This document shows, piece by piece, positions 19,366 through 27,076 of a stretch of DNA of 64,000 bases; position 1 is the stretch's first letter, and each line of letters opens with the position of its first letter. The position numbers and the translations under genes were made by a program. Location of the stretch: assembly GCF_017897595.1 (NCBI RefSeq), contig NZ_JAGKIK010000021.1:1-64000 (forward strand). The letters run 5' to 3'. The notes under the pieces were generated by a model. It did no database searches. It worked only from the letters and a program-made list of their open reading frames with translations, and was not told the DNA's origin. This DNA comes from Aquimarina sp. U1-2. GTDB taxonomy: Bacteria; Bacteroidota; Bacteroidia; Flavobacteriales; Flavobacteriaceae.

Positions 19366-20055
19366 TTATTCAATGTTAATCGAGAGTACTGTAGGTCTAT
19401 ATCTTCCGGTAATTAATCCTCCGGCACTAGTAGTTTCAGTAGCTTCTGTAATATCGAACCTTTCTAATATAAGAGTTCCTGGCTGTGGATCTATGTCCTG
19501 CAATACTCCAGAGCCTAAAACAACAGATGTAGCATCCTCATTAGATTGGGTGAAAACTTTTGTTTGTTGTATATTATTTGGCACTACAGTAGCTACTACA
19601 CTAGATGCACCTTCTGCTACCGATGCTCCTTGCCAAATAAGTTCATACGATTGAGATCGATCAAGAATGGTTGGTATATTTTCAGGAAAATTGACCGCTC
19701 TTAAAGTAATCAAGTTTGAAAATACTTCACCATCTAGGTCTGTGTATAAAAAAGTACCACTATTCACTAAGCCTGCTAATTTGAGTTCGTAGAACCCACC
19801 CACGTTATTAAATGGAATTGCGGTATCATTAAAAATAATACTAGCACCCTCAGACAATTCTAAACGAGTTCCTGTTAAATTACCAAAACTAAATGTAGTC
19901 TTAGCATAGGTTACGTTCTCTGTTTCATCATAGAATAATTCGTAAGCTGCATAAATCCTATCTTGGTCAACGTTCTCAGAATCTTCAGACTCACATCCGA
20001 TCGCACCAAGCATTAAAAAAAACAGTACTAAATAACTAACAAAATTGAGTTTCAT
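19366..20055 (-). CDS. Hypothetical lipoprotein
   Basis: 229 residues with a lipoprotein signal (LFFLMLGAIGC, Cys21). The mature part has an acidic linker and then beta-rich sequence (TTFSFGNLTGTRLELSEGA ... YELKLAGLVNSGTFLYTDLDG ... ITGRYRPTVLSINIE). No family was recognised. The gene is divergent from the ECF sigma factor and shares an ACGCAGCGTT element 53 bp before its start with the sigma gene and with the lipoprotein gene at 24526. That suggests membership in the sigma factor's regulon, which is an inference. Confidence 0.75.
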   Translation of the reverse strand: MKLNFVSYLVLFFLMLGAIGCESEDSENVDQDRIYAAYELFYDETENVTYAKTTFSFGNLTGTRLELSEGASIIFNDTAIPFNNVGGFYELKLAGLVNSGTFLYTDLDGEVFSNLITLRAVNFPENIPTILDRSQSYELIWQGASVAEGASSVVATVVPNNIQQTKVFTQSNEDATSVVLGSGVLQDIDPQPGTLILERFDITEATETTSAGGLITGRYRPTVLSINIE

Positions 20056-20107
20056 TCTTTTTTCGTTTTAAAATAATTAATCAGTTATTAAACCCATCTA
20101 TGTAAAA

Positions 20108-20117
20108 AACGCTGCGT
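20108..20117 (-). promoter_or_regulatory. ACGCAGCGTT element, upstream of the 19366-20055 lipoprotein
   Basis: On the minus strand ACGCAGCGTT occupies 20117-20108, 53 bp before the start codon. The same 10 bases lie at the same distance before the gene at 24526-25380, and ACGCAGCG lies before the ECF sigma gene. Confidence 0.45.
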
Positions 20118-20203
20118 CATAAAGACAAAAAAATTGAAACATAACGTCTATAGCGACTATTTTCATCATTCTAAACATGCATTTAGTATTTTTACCAAAT
20201 CTT

Positions 20204-20213
20204 ACGCAGCGAA
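20204..20213 (+). promoter_or_regulatory. ACGCAGCGAA element, upstream of the ECF sigma gene
   Basis: ACGCAGCG on the plus strand, 43 bp before the ATG of the sigma factor. With the two minus-strand copies it makes a set of three elements in the same orientation relative to the gene they precede. A self-recognised ECF promoter is a reasonable hypothesis. Confidence 0.45.
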
Positions 20214-20256
20214 TTCGAAAATTCTAGTTATTTTATAAGAAAGTGCTATCTATTTT

Positions 20257-20820
20257 ATGAATACCGAAGAACAGGCAAAGTTAGTGAGCGCATGTAAAGC
20301 TCATGACCGTACTGCTATGGAAAAGCTTTATACCATGTATGTTTCTAGAATGATAGCTATAAGTATGCGGTATTGTAAGCATCAAACTGATGCAGAAGAT
20401 ATTGTTCAAGAGGCATTCATCAAGGTTTTTAAGAATATTCACCGGTATAATCACACCGGGGTATTGGGGAGTTGGATAGAACGTATTGTTACCAATTGTG
20501 CCATTGATCATTGGAAAAAAACAAAAAAAACGATTTATCTAGATCATGAAAATTTTGAAAGTCAGGATGAAATACACTCCGTAGACCCAAGTGAAACCGA
20601 TGCGCTTTTGAAAGAGCTCTCTATAGAAAAACTAAGAGTATTGATAACAGATTTGCCAGAACAATATAGATATGTGCTTAACTTGTATGCTATTGAAGGA
20701 TATTCTCATAAAGAAATTGGTCATATGCTGAACATAAAAGAAAGTACCTCTCGATCTAATTACACCAGAGCCAAGAAAAAATTATTAGAACGTATTATAG
20801 AACACAATATCACGTATTAA
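20257..20820 (+). CDS. ECF-type RNA polymerase sigma factor
   Basis: 187 residues. Sigma-70 region 2 spans about residues 24-92 (LYTMYVSRMIAISMRYC; TDAEDIVQEAFIKVFKNI; GSWIERIVTNCAIDHWKK). Region 4 spans about 123-176 (LITDLPEQYRYVLNLYAIEGYSHKEIGHML, with the helix-turn-helix ending STSRSNYTRAKKKL). The length and lack of regions 1 and 3 are those of ECF sigma factors. The next gene, 13 bp downstream, is a FecR-type membrane anti-sigma factor, and the third is an STN-domain barrel protein, so signalling probably starts in the outer membrane. An ACGCAGCG element 43 bp upstream may be the autoregulated promoter. Confidence 0.93.
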   Translation: MNTEEQAKLVSACKAHDRTAMEKLYTMYVSRMIAISMRYCKHQTDAEDIVQEAFIKVFKNIHRYNHTGVLGSWIERIVTNCAIDHWKKTKKTIYLDHENFESQDEIHSVDPSETDALLKELSIEKLRVLITDLPEQYRYVLNLYAIEGYSHKEIGHMLNIKESTSRSNYTRAKKKLLERIIEHNITY

Positions 20821-20833
20821 TGTTAATCATAGC

Positions 20834-21871
20834 ATGAAACAGGATGAAGACATAATAAAAAAGGTTTTGCATGAGCGTTTTAGAAATGATACCATAGAAC
20901 CTTCTAAACCAATGTTTGATACTATCTACGATAAAGTAGAAAGAAATAAGCCTAGGTTTAATTATAGAATTTGGTACGGTGCCGCTGCCGCCATAATAGT
21001 AGTTTTTGGTCTTGGGGCTTTACTTACATTGCCGCAAAAGAAAGCCAATCGTACGAAAATACAAATAACAAATACTGAGACTCTACAGAATGAGGATACA
21101 ATCCTTCAAAAACCGATACCAGCACTAGGTGATCATCAAGATCATAAAAACGTTTTGACTACTACAGAGGATGCTACTGTTGCCAAAAGTGATCAAGAAA
21201 AAAAGAAATATACCAAATTGGCTAACCGTTCAACACCTAAAACCTTCACTTCACAAAAACAATCGAGAACTATAAAATTAAATGATAAAAGTATGCTTAC
21301 TCTGCGACCGCTTAGTCAAATCAAGTTTTTGAACACAGAACAAGGTGACCGAATCGTAAATTTAAACGGGAGCGCATTTTTTAACGTTGCAAAAGATACA
21401 AATCGACCCTTTATAGTAAAAGGTCGTCATAGCAATATACGGGTTACAGGTACATCTTTTATCATGTCCTCAGAAAAAAATGAAGACAAAATCACGCTTA
21501 TCGAAGGATCTGTAACCATATCACATTTAAAAACAGGAAGGTCTAAACAAATGGTACCTGGCCAAAGCTATAGTATGCATAGTGACGGATTAACTCTTTT
21601 AAAAACATCTCCTAATCAATTTGCATGGAAAACAGGTACTTTAAGCTACAAAAACAGTACTATTCGTACTCTTATTCAAGACCTGAGAAAAAACTTTGAT
21701 ATACATGTAACGGTACAAGATTCTCTATTGTTACAATGCAGTTACACCGGAACATTTAAAAAAAATTCACCAGAAAAAATTTTACAAATTGTCAATATGA
21801 CCCTGGGAACTGTGTTACAAAAGAAAAATGATACCTTTGTTATAGTTGGACAAAACAATTGTTTTCGTTAA
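20834..21871 (+). CDS. FecR-family anti-sigma factor with DUF4974 domain
   Basis: 345 residues. A cytoplasmic N-terminal part of about 46 residues would bind the sigma factor. One membrane segment follows at 47-66 (YGAAAAIIVVFGLGALLTLP), then a polar linker. The periplasmic FecR domain lies at about 143-235 (TIKLNDKSMLTLRPLSQIKF; GSAFFNVAKDTNRPFIV; RVTGTSF; EGSVTIS). A DUF4974/STN-like C-terminal domain lies at about 265-340 (LSYKNSTIRTLIQDLRKNF). This is the standard Bacteroidota anti-sigma layout. The usual output gene is a SusC-type TonB receptor; here the downstream gene is a shorter STN-barrel protein instead. Confidence 0.92.
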   Translation: MKQDEDIIKKVLHERFRNDTIEPSKPMFDTIYDKVERNKPRFNYRIWYGAAAAIIVVFGLGALLTLPQKKANRTKIQITNTETLQNEDTILQKPIPALGDHQDHKNVLTTTEDATVAKSDQEKKKYTKLANRSTPKTFTSQKQSRTIKLNDKSMLTLRPLSQIKFLNTEQGDRIVNLNGSAFFNVAKDTNRPFIVKGRHSNIRVTGTSFIMSSEKNEDKITLIEGSVTISHLKTGRSKQMVPGQSYSMHSDGLTLLKTSPNQFAWKTGTLSYKNSTIRTLIQDLRKNFDIHVTVQDSLLLQCSYTGTFKKNSPEKILQIVNMTLGTVLQKKNDTFVIVGQNNCFR

Positions 21872-21890
21872 TCCGTTTGAATTCATCAAT

Positions 21891-23222
21891 TTGAAATACA
21901 GAATTTTTTCTTTACTGTGTATATTTCTTTTCGGCACCTTATCTGTAAAAAGTCAGGAGTCGACTACAAAACAACCTAAAGATGTATTGACCTCCCAAGT
22001 TACTATAAACAGTAAAAATCAAACGATAGAAACGATACTCGCAACATTGGAGGAAGATAATGCCTTTAGTTTTTCGTATATTGATAGTGAAATTCCACTA
22101 AAAAAAAGAGTTTCAATTGCTATAAAAAACGAAGAATTATTTCGAGCCCTAGATCTTATTTTTGAGAATACGCTTGTGGATTATATTGGATTTGATGATC
22201 AAATCATATTGGTTAAAAAGGAAGATATTCAATTCATCGAAAACATTAAAAATAGTACTTCATCAACGTACTTGTATTTAGCTCCTATTTCAGAGTACTA
22301 CATGGGATCAAACAAAAATGGAATACGAGTTAATTTAGATATAGTACTTAAAAAACTCATCGCCCTCTACAAAAGGCCCTCTGACGAATTTTCTTACCCT
22401 ACTCAGTTAGATTCAATGCGCGTAGACTCCTTAGAAGTAAAAGTTATTGATTCCTTAAAAATAATAAAGAAAAAACGAAAGCGTAACAAGATTAAATTAC
22501 CAAAATTCTCCTTAAAGAATGTTGACATTGCCTATGGGTTTTATGCTTCTGTAGCATCGGTTTTTTGGACATTTTCTTCCTCTTCAGGAAACAGGGAATT
22601 TAATCAAAACACGATACCTGATATATCTGTAACTCTGGGCAATACTATTTATGCTGAAGGTGAATCTACAATTACCGGAATAGGACTACATCTTACTTAT
22701 TTTAGAAAAACTGGAGTCCATACCAACTATTTAATCAATACTGTGTTTCCCAATACGCTACTTACTCAAAACTCACCCTATGATGAAGATTTTGTTTTTG
22801 CCGAGTTACCGCTATCGCTAGGGTTTAAAGGTCAGAAAAAGAATTTTAATTACCTCATCCAACCTGGAATACAAATACATAGATTGTTATATAGTAATGT
22901 ATCACCAACCTACAGAGTATATCAGGATCAATTTTTTACCAATCTTAATTCAAATAGTACCAACAACCCAGATCTTTCACCTTATTTTGATCAAAACTTT
23001 AATTTGATCGAGGCTGATGCTACCAAAATCAGAAAATGGAATGTATCTGCTTTTCTTTCTTTCAAAATTATCACCAAATGGTCCCGACGATGGAAAATTA
23101 GTATTGGGCCAGAGGTAAGCTACCAACTGTTTTCGCTTTATGATGCAAATGCTCCTATTTCCCAACATAGAATTCAAGCAGGTATGGGTATTATTTTTGC
23201 TCCAATTTTTTTATATATGTGA
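21891..23222 (+). CDS. STN-domain protein fused to an outer-membrane-type barrel
   Basis: 443 residues if TTG at 21891 is used. That choice gives a signal peptide (KYRIFSLLCIFLFGTLSVKSQ) and a start 19 bp after the FecR stop; there is no suitable ATG, and the frame also opens further upstream, overlapping fecR. An STN (secretin/TonB short N-terminal) domain spans about residues 34-109 (VTINSKNQTIETILATLEE ... LDLIFENTLVDYIGFDDQIILVKK). A Lys-rich linker (KIIKKKRKRNKIKLPKF) follows. The C-terminal 230 residues alternate hydrophobic/polar as in a small outer-membrane barrel. In FecIR systems the STN domain of a TonB receptor contacts FecR; here the STN is joined to what looks like a non-TonB barrel, so it may be the sensor itself. 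This is inferred from gene order and domain layout. Confidence 0.78.
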   Translation: MKYRIFSLLCIFLFGTLSVKSQESTTKQPKDVLTSQVTINSKNQTIETILATLEEDNAFSFSYIDSEIPLKKRVSIAIKNEELFRALDLIFENTLVDYIGFDDQIILVKKEDIQFIENIKNSTSSTYLYLAPISEYYMGSNKNGIRVNLDIVLKKLIALYKRPSDEFSYPTQLDSMRVDSLEVKVIDSLKIIKKKRKRNKIKLPKFSLKNVDIAYGFYASVASVFWTFSSSSGNREFNQNTIPDISVTLGNTIYAEGESTITGIGLHLTYFRKTGVHTNYLINTVFPNTLLTQNSPYDEDFVFAELPLSLGFKGQKKNFNYLIQPGIQIHRLLYSNVSPTYRVYQDQFFTNLNSNSTNNPDLSPYFDQNFNLIEADATKIRKWNVSAFLSFKIITKWSRRWKISIGPEVSYQLFSLYDANAPISQHRIQAGMGIIFAPIFLYM

Positions 23223-23459
23223 GCGTGTAACGGTTATATGTTTTTCTTAATTTTTAAATTATTGATTGCCCGTTATTATACCTAAAATTTAACTGAGAAG
23301 TCATCCTGAATTCATATCAGGATCTCATTAAGTTTATCTTCAGTAAATTGAGATGAGAAGCTGAAACGAGTTCAGCTTGACGCAAACCGTTTAGGTTAAA
23401 TTACGGATATTCGTTTTAAATTATTTCTTTTTTTAATAATTAATGTGTAAACGTATAAA
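23216..23459 (+). repeat. Dispersed intergenic element, copy C (interrupted)
   Basis: The left part (TGTGAGCGTGTAACGGTTATATG...TTAATTTTT) matches the hairpin block of copies A and B. The right part (TTCGTTTTAAATTATTT ... GTGTAAACGTATAAAAAT) matches their right end, with the ATG changed to ATA. Between them, about 23290-23390, lies a REP-like segment with its own inverted repeats, as if inserted into the element. Confidence 0.5.
23293..23390. repeat. REP-like palindromic repeat
   Basis: Two short inverted repeats of the common Bacteroidota type: TCATCCTGAATTCATATCAGGA and GCTGAAACGAGTTCAGCTTGACG. A diverged relative of the second lies near 15811-15838. Confidence 0.5.
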
Positions 23460-23553
23460 AATCTTGCTTCAGAACAATTACTAAAATAAGATGGCTGTTT
23501 TATCTCATATTCTACTGATTTAGAAATACATCTCAATTATCAAGAAATATTCT

Positions 23554-23561
23554 TATTTTTG
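23554..23561 (+). promoter_or_regulatory. TATTTTTG box (-7-like)
   Basis: A perfect TAnnTTTG match 11 bp before a 21-codon frame and about 220 bp before the lipoprotein gene at 23785. No clear -33 TTTG at the expected distance, so it is uncertain. Confidence 0.3.
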
Positions 23562-23784
23562 ACGAAATAGGTATGCAAGTAATGCCTAATGAAGATGACC
23601 AAGAAAGTAGTGACAATAATCATTACGAAAAATTTTAATTTTGAAAGATGCTTTAGCTTCTCTCGAGATTACGATTTTTAGACAGCGTCAGTTCATTTGC
23701 AGCTGTCTTTAATTAGTAAACGTTCAGCTATTTACTTATCCATTTAAAAGAAATAGAAAAACCAAATTAGCGCTTAATGTATAC

Positions 23785-24291
23785 ATGATGAAAAAAAGCT
23801 CCATCCCAATTATTTATGTGCTTGTTCTCTGTATGTTATTTTCATGCGCTGAGGATTCGGGAGAAAATACAAATGAAAATTTACCAGTAACCAGGCAAAC
23901 GCTTTTAGTAGGAAAAATTTGGGTATTAGCGGCACAAACTATTACTCCTGCTAGGGCACGTGTGGCTAACGGACCTGTGATTACCGATTGGTACGCAGAT
24001 ATGCTTCCATGTGAACGTGATGCTCAAAAAATTTATTTCTTTAATGGTGACTTAGTATTCGACGAAGGTGCAACGCGATGTGAAGATACAGATGTTCAAA
24101 CATTTGCAGGATCATGGACTTTTAATGCAGATGAAACTATTATTACAGAATTACAACAAAATTTTATAAATATAATTCGTAGCTATAAAATTATTGAACT
24201 TACAGAAAATACGTTGGTTATCGAGAGGCAGGACAACTTTTTTGGGTTAGTTACACATACTATTGTAGAGCGCTATGTTAATGAAGGGTAG
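23785..24291 (+). CDS. Lipocalin-like lipoprotein, hypothetical
   Basis: 168 residues with a lipoprotein signal (YVLVLCMLFSC). The pattern LVGKIWVLAAQTI ... CERDAQKIYFFNGDLVFDEGATRC ... FAGSWTFNADETIITEL ... YKIIELTENTLVIERQD is typical of the lipocalin-like families of Bacteroidota lipoproteins (W near the first strand, 'GxWxxxxxxxxI', 'IxxLTxxxLxL'). Two Cys (in LPCERD and ATRCED) could form a disulfide. Such proteins are small beta-barrels on the periplasmic face or cell surface, with unknown ligands. It is monocistronic. Two in-frame ATGs are adjacent (23785 and 23788). Confidence 0.75.
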   Translation: MMKKSSIPIIYVLVLCMLFSCAEDSGENTNENLPVTRQTLLVGKIWVLAAQTITPARARVANGPVITDWYADMLPCERDAQKIYFFNGDLVFDEGATRCEDTDVQTFAGSWTFNADETIITELQQNFINIIRSYKIIELTENTLVIERQDNFFGLVTHTIVERYVNEG

Positions 24292-24525
24292 CCAGATTTC
24301 TCGCAAACAGTAAGATTCTACTGCTCAATAAGTAATAAAAGTTATACTATTGTAAAATGAAATTACATAAAGAATACGAGTAATCATAAGGTAAAAACCA
24401 TGTATTCTGATATCTATTTCCTTATTATGAATCACATGTATTCTTTAGGTAATCTCATTATTATCAATTCAACATAAGAAAATTTAGATACATTCTTATA
24501 CCGAATTCATTTTTGATATACTAGT

Positions 24526-25380
24526 TTATAGATCAAAAACCAGTTGGTTTCCGTCCTCTCCCGTTAAAACTACTTCGCGATCACAAGATCCGTCGCCATA
24601 ATTAATACTGAAGTTAACTCCGAAATTACTTGTGAAATTCTGAATACCTGCTATAGGATATCTCAAAAACTCTAATCCATTAAAACATGTAGCATCGTAC
24701 TTTACAACAGAATTTTCTACAGATGTAGTTTCTATAAGTCTTAAGTTTTGTAAATCTTCAAGAGAAGAAGATTCGATAAGACCTATAGTCTCTTGTGGTG
24801 TAAAACGATTTTCGAATTCAAAATTTCTCTGTGTTTTATATCGTAACGCTGTACCGTCTGGCGCTGTTAATATTCCATCAATAGTAACATCGAATACCTG
24901 AGTTACCTCATCACTCAACGCTTCATCTTGAACAGATAATCTATAACCATCAAACGAATAACCATTTTGATAAGTAACATTTTTGAATACAGCAGAATCT
25001 CTAAGTTTTGTAGTCCCTAAACCGGCAATATAAAACTCAAACCTACCTTGCCATTCATTAGATTGGCACTCGTCTTTCTCAAAATCTAAACTGAGTGCAC
25101 TATAAAAATCATAGGCTTCAAAGCCCAAAATAGGAGCGTCTTGATACGCTAAAAGAGCGTCTATTGCTACACAATTTTGCTTGCTACTTCTCGACGTGTT
25201 TTTAACATCATTAAATGCATCAAGAGTAAGTTGATCAAACGATTGAAAAGCTGTACTTGCAGTCATGTAAGTCTCGAAGGCTTTTTGATTATCGTTTTGG
25301 ATAGTGGTATTCGACGTATCATCGTTTGAGCAGCTAAGTACTGTAATACCTACGAAAGCACTTAAAATTAGTTGTTTCAT
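24526..25380 (-). CDS. Hypothetical lipoprotein
   Basis: 284 residues with lipobox Cys17 (GITVLSC). The mature part starts with a Ser/Thr/Asn linker, then a helical stretch (QKAFETYMTASTAFQSFDQLTLDAFNDV) and a beta-rich remainder with several Cys (QNCVAID, DECQSNEW, ATCFNGLEF, GSCDREVV), suggesting disulfides. It ends GEDGNQLVFDL. No known family was recognised. It is alone on the strand, and its upstream region has the same ACGCAGCGTT element at the same 53-bp distance as the lipoprotein gene beside the ECF sigma factor. Confidence 0.75.
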   Translation of the reverse strand: MKQLILSAFVGITVLSCSNDDTSNTTIQNDNQKAFETYMTASTAFQSFDQLTLDAFNDVKNTSRSSKQNCVAIDALLAYQDAPILGFEAYDFYSALSLDFEKDECQSNEWQGRFEFYIAGLGTTKLRDSAVFKNVTYQNGYSFDGYRLSVQDEALSDEVTQVFDVTIDGILTAPDGTALRYKTQRNFEFENRFTPQETIGLIESSSLEDLQNLRLIETTSVENSVVKYDATCFNGLEFLRYPIAGIQNFTSNFGVNFSINYGDGSCDREVVLTGEDGNQLVFDL

Positions 25381-25433
25381 AATGTTTTTTAAAAATTAAA
25401 ATTACTTCACTAGATAAACTCTTTATTTACAAT

Positions 25434-25443
25434 AACGCTGCGT
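25434..25443 (-). promoter_or_regulatory. ACGCAGCGTT element, upstream of the 24526-25380 lipoprotein
   Basis: On the minus strand ACGCAGCGTT at 25443-25434, 53 bp before the start codon; the same sequence and distance as at 20117-20108. Confidence 0.45.
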
Positions 25444-25528
25444 CTACTTTTACATTTTTTTGTTTTGATCTTGAAAGTATTGCTATACCTATAGTTTTTC
25501 AGTATCTTGAAAAAGAAAATAGCGATAC

Positions 25529-26113
25529 ATGAAGCAACTACTTTTATTTGGTTACATTTTACTGTGTAATGCTTGCATTAGCACAACAACCCCAATACAA
25601 GACCAAACGTCTTCTTATACTTCTGAAGCATATGAACCTTTGCCAAATACCGATGCTTCATCATCAATAACAACTGATATATTGATAGGCAAACAAGATA
25701 GGAAAGCACTAGAACAGGAACCTTTTGGTCATTGGTTTCATGAGAATTATAAGAATTATACTATAGATACCGCTACCGTTTCAAAAATAGCACCACACCT
25801 CAGTACTATATCGATTAAAGCCTTTATGGGTACCTGGTGTAGTGATAGTAAAAGGGAAACCCCTACATTTTATAAACTATTAGATGCGGCAGATTTCGAT
25901 TATGACAACTTAGAACTTATAACCGTTTCAAGAGAAAAAGATACTCCTAATGGCTTAGAAGAAGGATTGAATATCCTACGAGTGCCTACCTTCATTTTTC
26001 ATAAGGACGGAAAGGAAATTGGTCGGTACGTAGAGTTTGCCAGAGAAACTTTAGAAAAAGATATACTTGCGATTGTATCTGGTCAACCCTATAAACATTC
26101 TTACGAGGATTAA
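25529..26113 (+). CDS. Thioredoxin-fold lipoprotein with a CxxS site
   Basis: 194 residues. The signal is followed by a probable lipidation Cys16 (LLCNAC; Cys13 is less likely). Residues about 90-185 are thioredoxin-like: ISIKAFMGTWCSDSKRETPTFYKLLDAA, then LELITVSREK and the cis-Pro segment LRVPTFIFHKDGKEIGRYVEF. The active-site position reads W-C104-S-D-S107, so the second Cys of CxxC is replaced by Ser. Monothiol sites can trap mixed disulfides or act in isomerisation or sensing rather than simple oxidation; the role here is unknown. It is a periplasmic-facing lipoprotein by prediction. map follows 59 bp later but has its own -7 box. Confidence 0.82.
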   Translation: MKQLLLFGYILLCNACISTTTPIQDQTSSYTSEAYEPLPNTDASSSITTDILIGKQDRKALEQEPFGHWFHENYKNYTIDTATVSKIAPHLSTISIKAFMGTWCSDSKRETPTFYKLLDAADFDYDNLELITVSREKDTPNGLEEGLNILRVPTFIFHKDGKEIGRYVEFARETLEKDILAIVSGQPYKHSYED

Positions 26114-26136
26114 ATTATATATCTTGATATTCTTCG

Positions 26137-26144
26137 TAAATTTG
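26137..26144 (+). promoter_or_regulatory. map -7 box (TAAATTTG)
   Basis: A perfect TAnnTTTG match followed by C, 28 bp before the map ATG. No convincing -33 TTTG was found. Confidence 0.5.
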
Positions 26145-26172
26145 CGCTCGACTCACATGCAATTATTTATTT

Positions 26173-26991
26173 ATGATTATCACAAAAACACGTGAAGAAA
26201 TAGAATTAATGCGAGAAAGCGCTTTGGTGGTTTCAAAAACGTTAGGAATGTTAGCTTCTGAACTCAAACCAGGAGTCACTACAAAAGCATTAGACAAAAT
26301 TGCAGAAGAATTTATTCGTGATCTAGGCGCTGTTCCTGGTTTTTTAGGTCTTTATGGCTGCCCCTCTACTTTATTAACTAGTGTTAACGAAGCTGTGGTA
26401 CATGGGTTGCCAACTGACAAGCCTTTAAAAGAAGGTGACATTGTAGCTATTGATTGTGGAGCTATAAAAAATGATTTTTACGGAGATCATGCGTATACAT
26501 TCACCATAGGAGAGGTTTCTCCAGAAATAGAGAAATTACTTACCATCACCAAAGAATCTTTGTACAAAGGTATTGCAGCATTAACTATTGGAAATCGTGT
26601 AGGTGATGTTGGATATGCCATACAACAATACACAGAAGCTGAAGGGTATGGTGTCGTGCGAGAACTTGTAGGTCATGGTCTGGGGAAAAAGCTACACGAA
26701 GACCCCGAAATGCCCAATTATGGCCGACGAGGACGCGGAAAAAAGTTGGTAGAAGGTATGGTTGTCGCCATAGAACCTATGATCAATATGGGAACCCATC
26801 GCATCAAACAACTAGAAGATGGTTGGACTATCGTAACTGCTGATGGTAAACCCAGCGCACACTTTGAACATGATGTCGCCATTGTAGAGGGTAAGCCTGA
26901 AATTCTTTCAACCTTCAAGTATATTTATCAGGCCTTGGGTATTACTTCTAATGAAGAAGATGCATTTAGAAAAGAAGTACTCACCGTTTAA
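26173..26991 (+). CDS. map: Methionine aminopeptidase, type I
   Basis: 272 residues; removes the initiator Met from nascent proteins in the cytosol. The five metal ligands of the pita-bread fold are visible: Asp94 (VAIDCGA), Asp105 (FYGDHAY), His168 (LVGHGLG), Glu201 (VAIEPMI) and Glu232 (HFEHDVAI), with His77 (AVVHGLP) in the active site. The length fits bacterial type I enzymes with a slightly extended C terminus. A TAAATTTG box lies 28 bp upstream. Confidence 0.96.
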   Translation: MIITKTREEIELMRESALVVSKTLGMLASELKPGVTTKALDKIAEEFIRDLGAVPGFLGLYGCPSTLLTSVNEAVVHGLPTDKPLKEGDIVAIDCGAIKNDFYGDHAYTFTIGEVSPEIEKLLTITKESLYKGIAALTIGNRVGDVGYAIQQYTEAEGYGVVRELVGHGLGKKLHEDPEMPNYGRRGRGKKLVEGMVVAIEPMINMGTHRIKQLEDGWTIVTADGKPSAHFEHDVAIVEGKPEILSTFKYIYQALGITSNEEDAFRKEVLTV

Positions 26992-27076
26992 GCATACTAA
27001 CTCTAGACAAGACTTTATTTGAATTTTTTTTATCGTGTATGCTTTAGCATAAACCGAGTATTAAATAGGTAAGCCT

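Larger units (their letters stand above)
23223..23784. other. Intergenic stretch with repeats and a possible micro-ORF
   Basis: About 560 bp. It contains copy C of the dispersed element, a REP-like segment (ATCCTGA...TCAGGAT at 23303-23324; GCTGAAacgagTTCAGC near 23360), a TATTTTTG box at 23554-23561 and a 21-codon frame at 23572-23637. No larger gene is seen. Confidence 0.55.
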
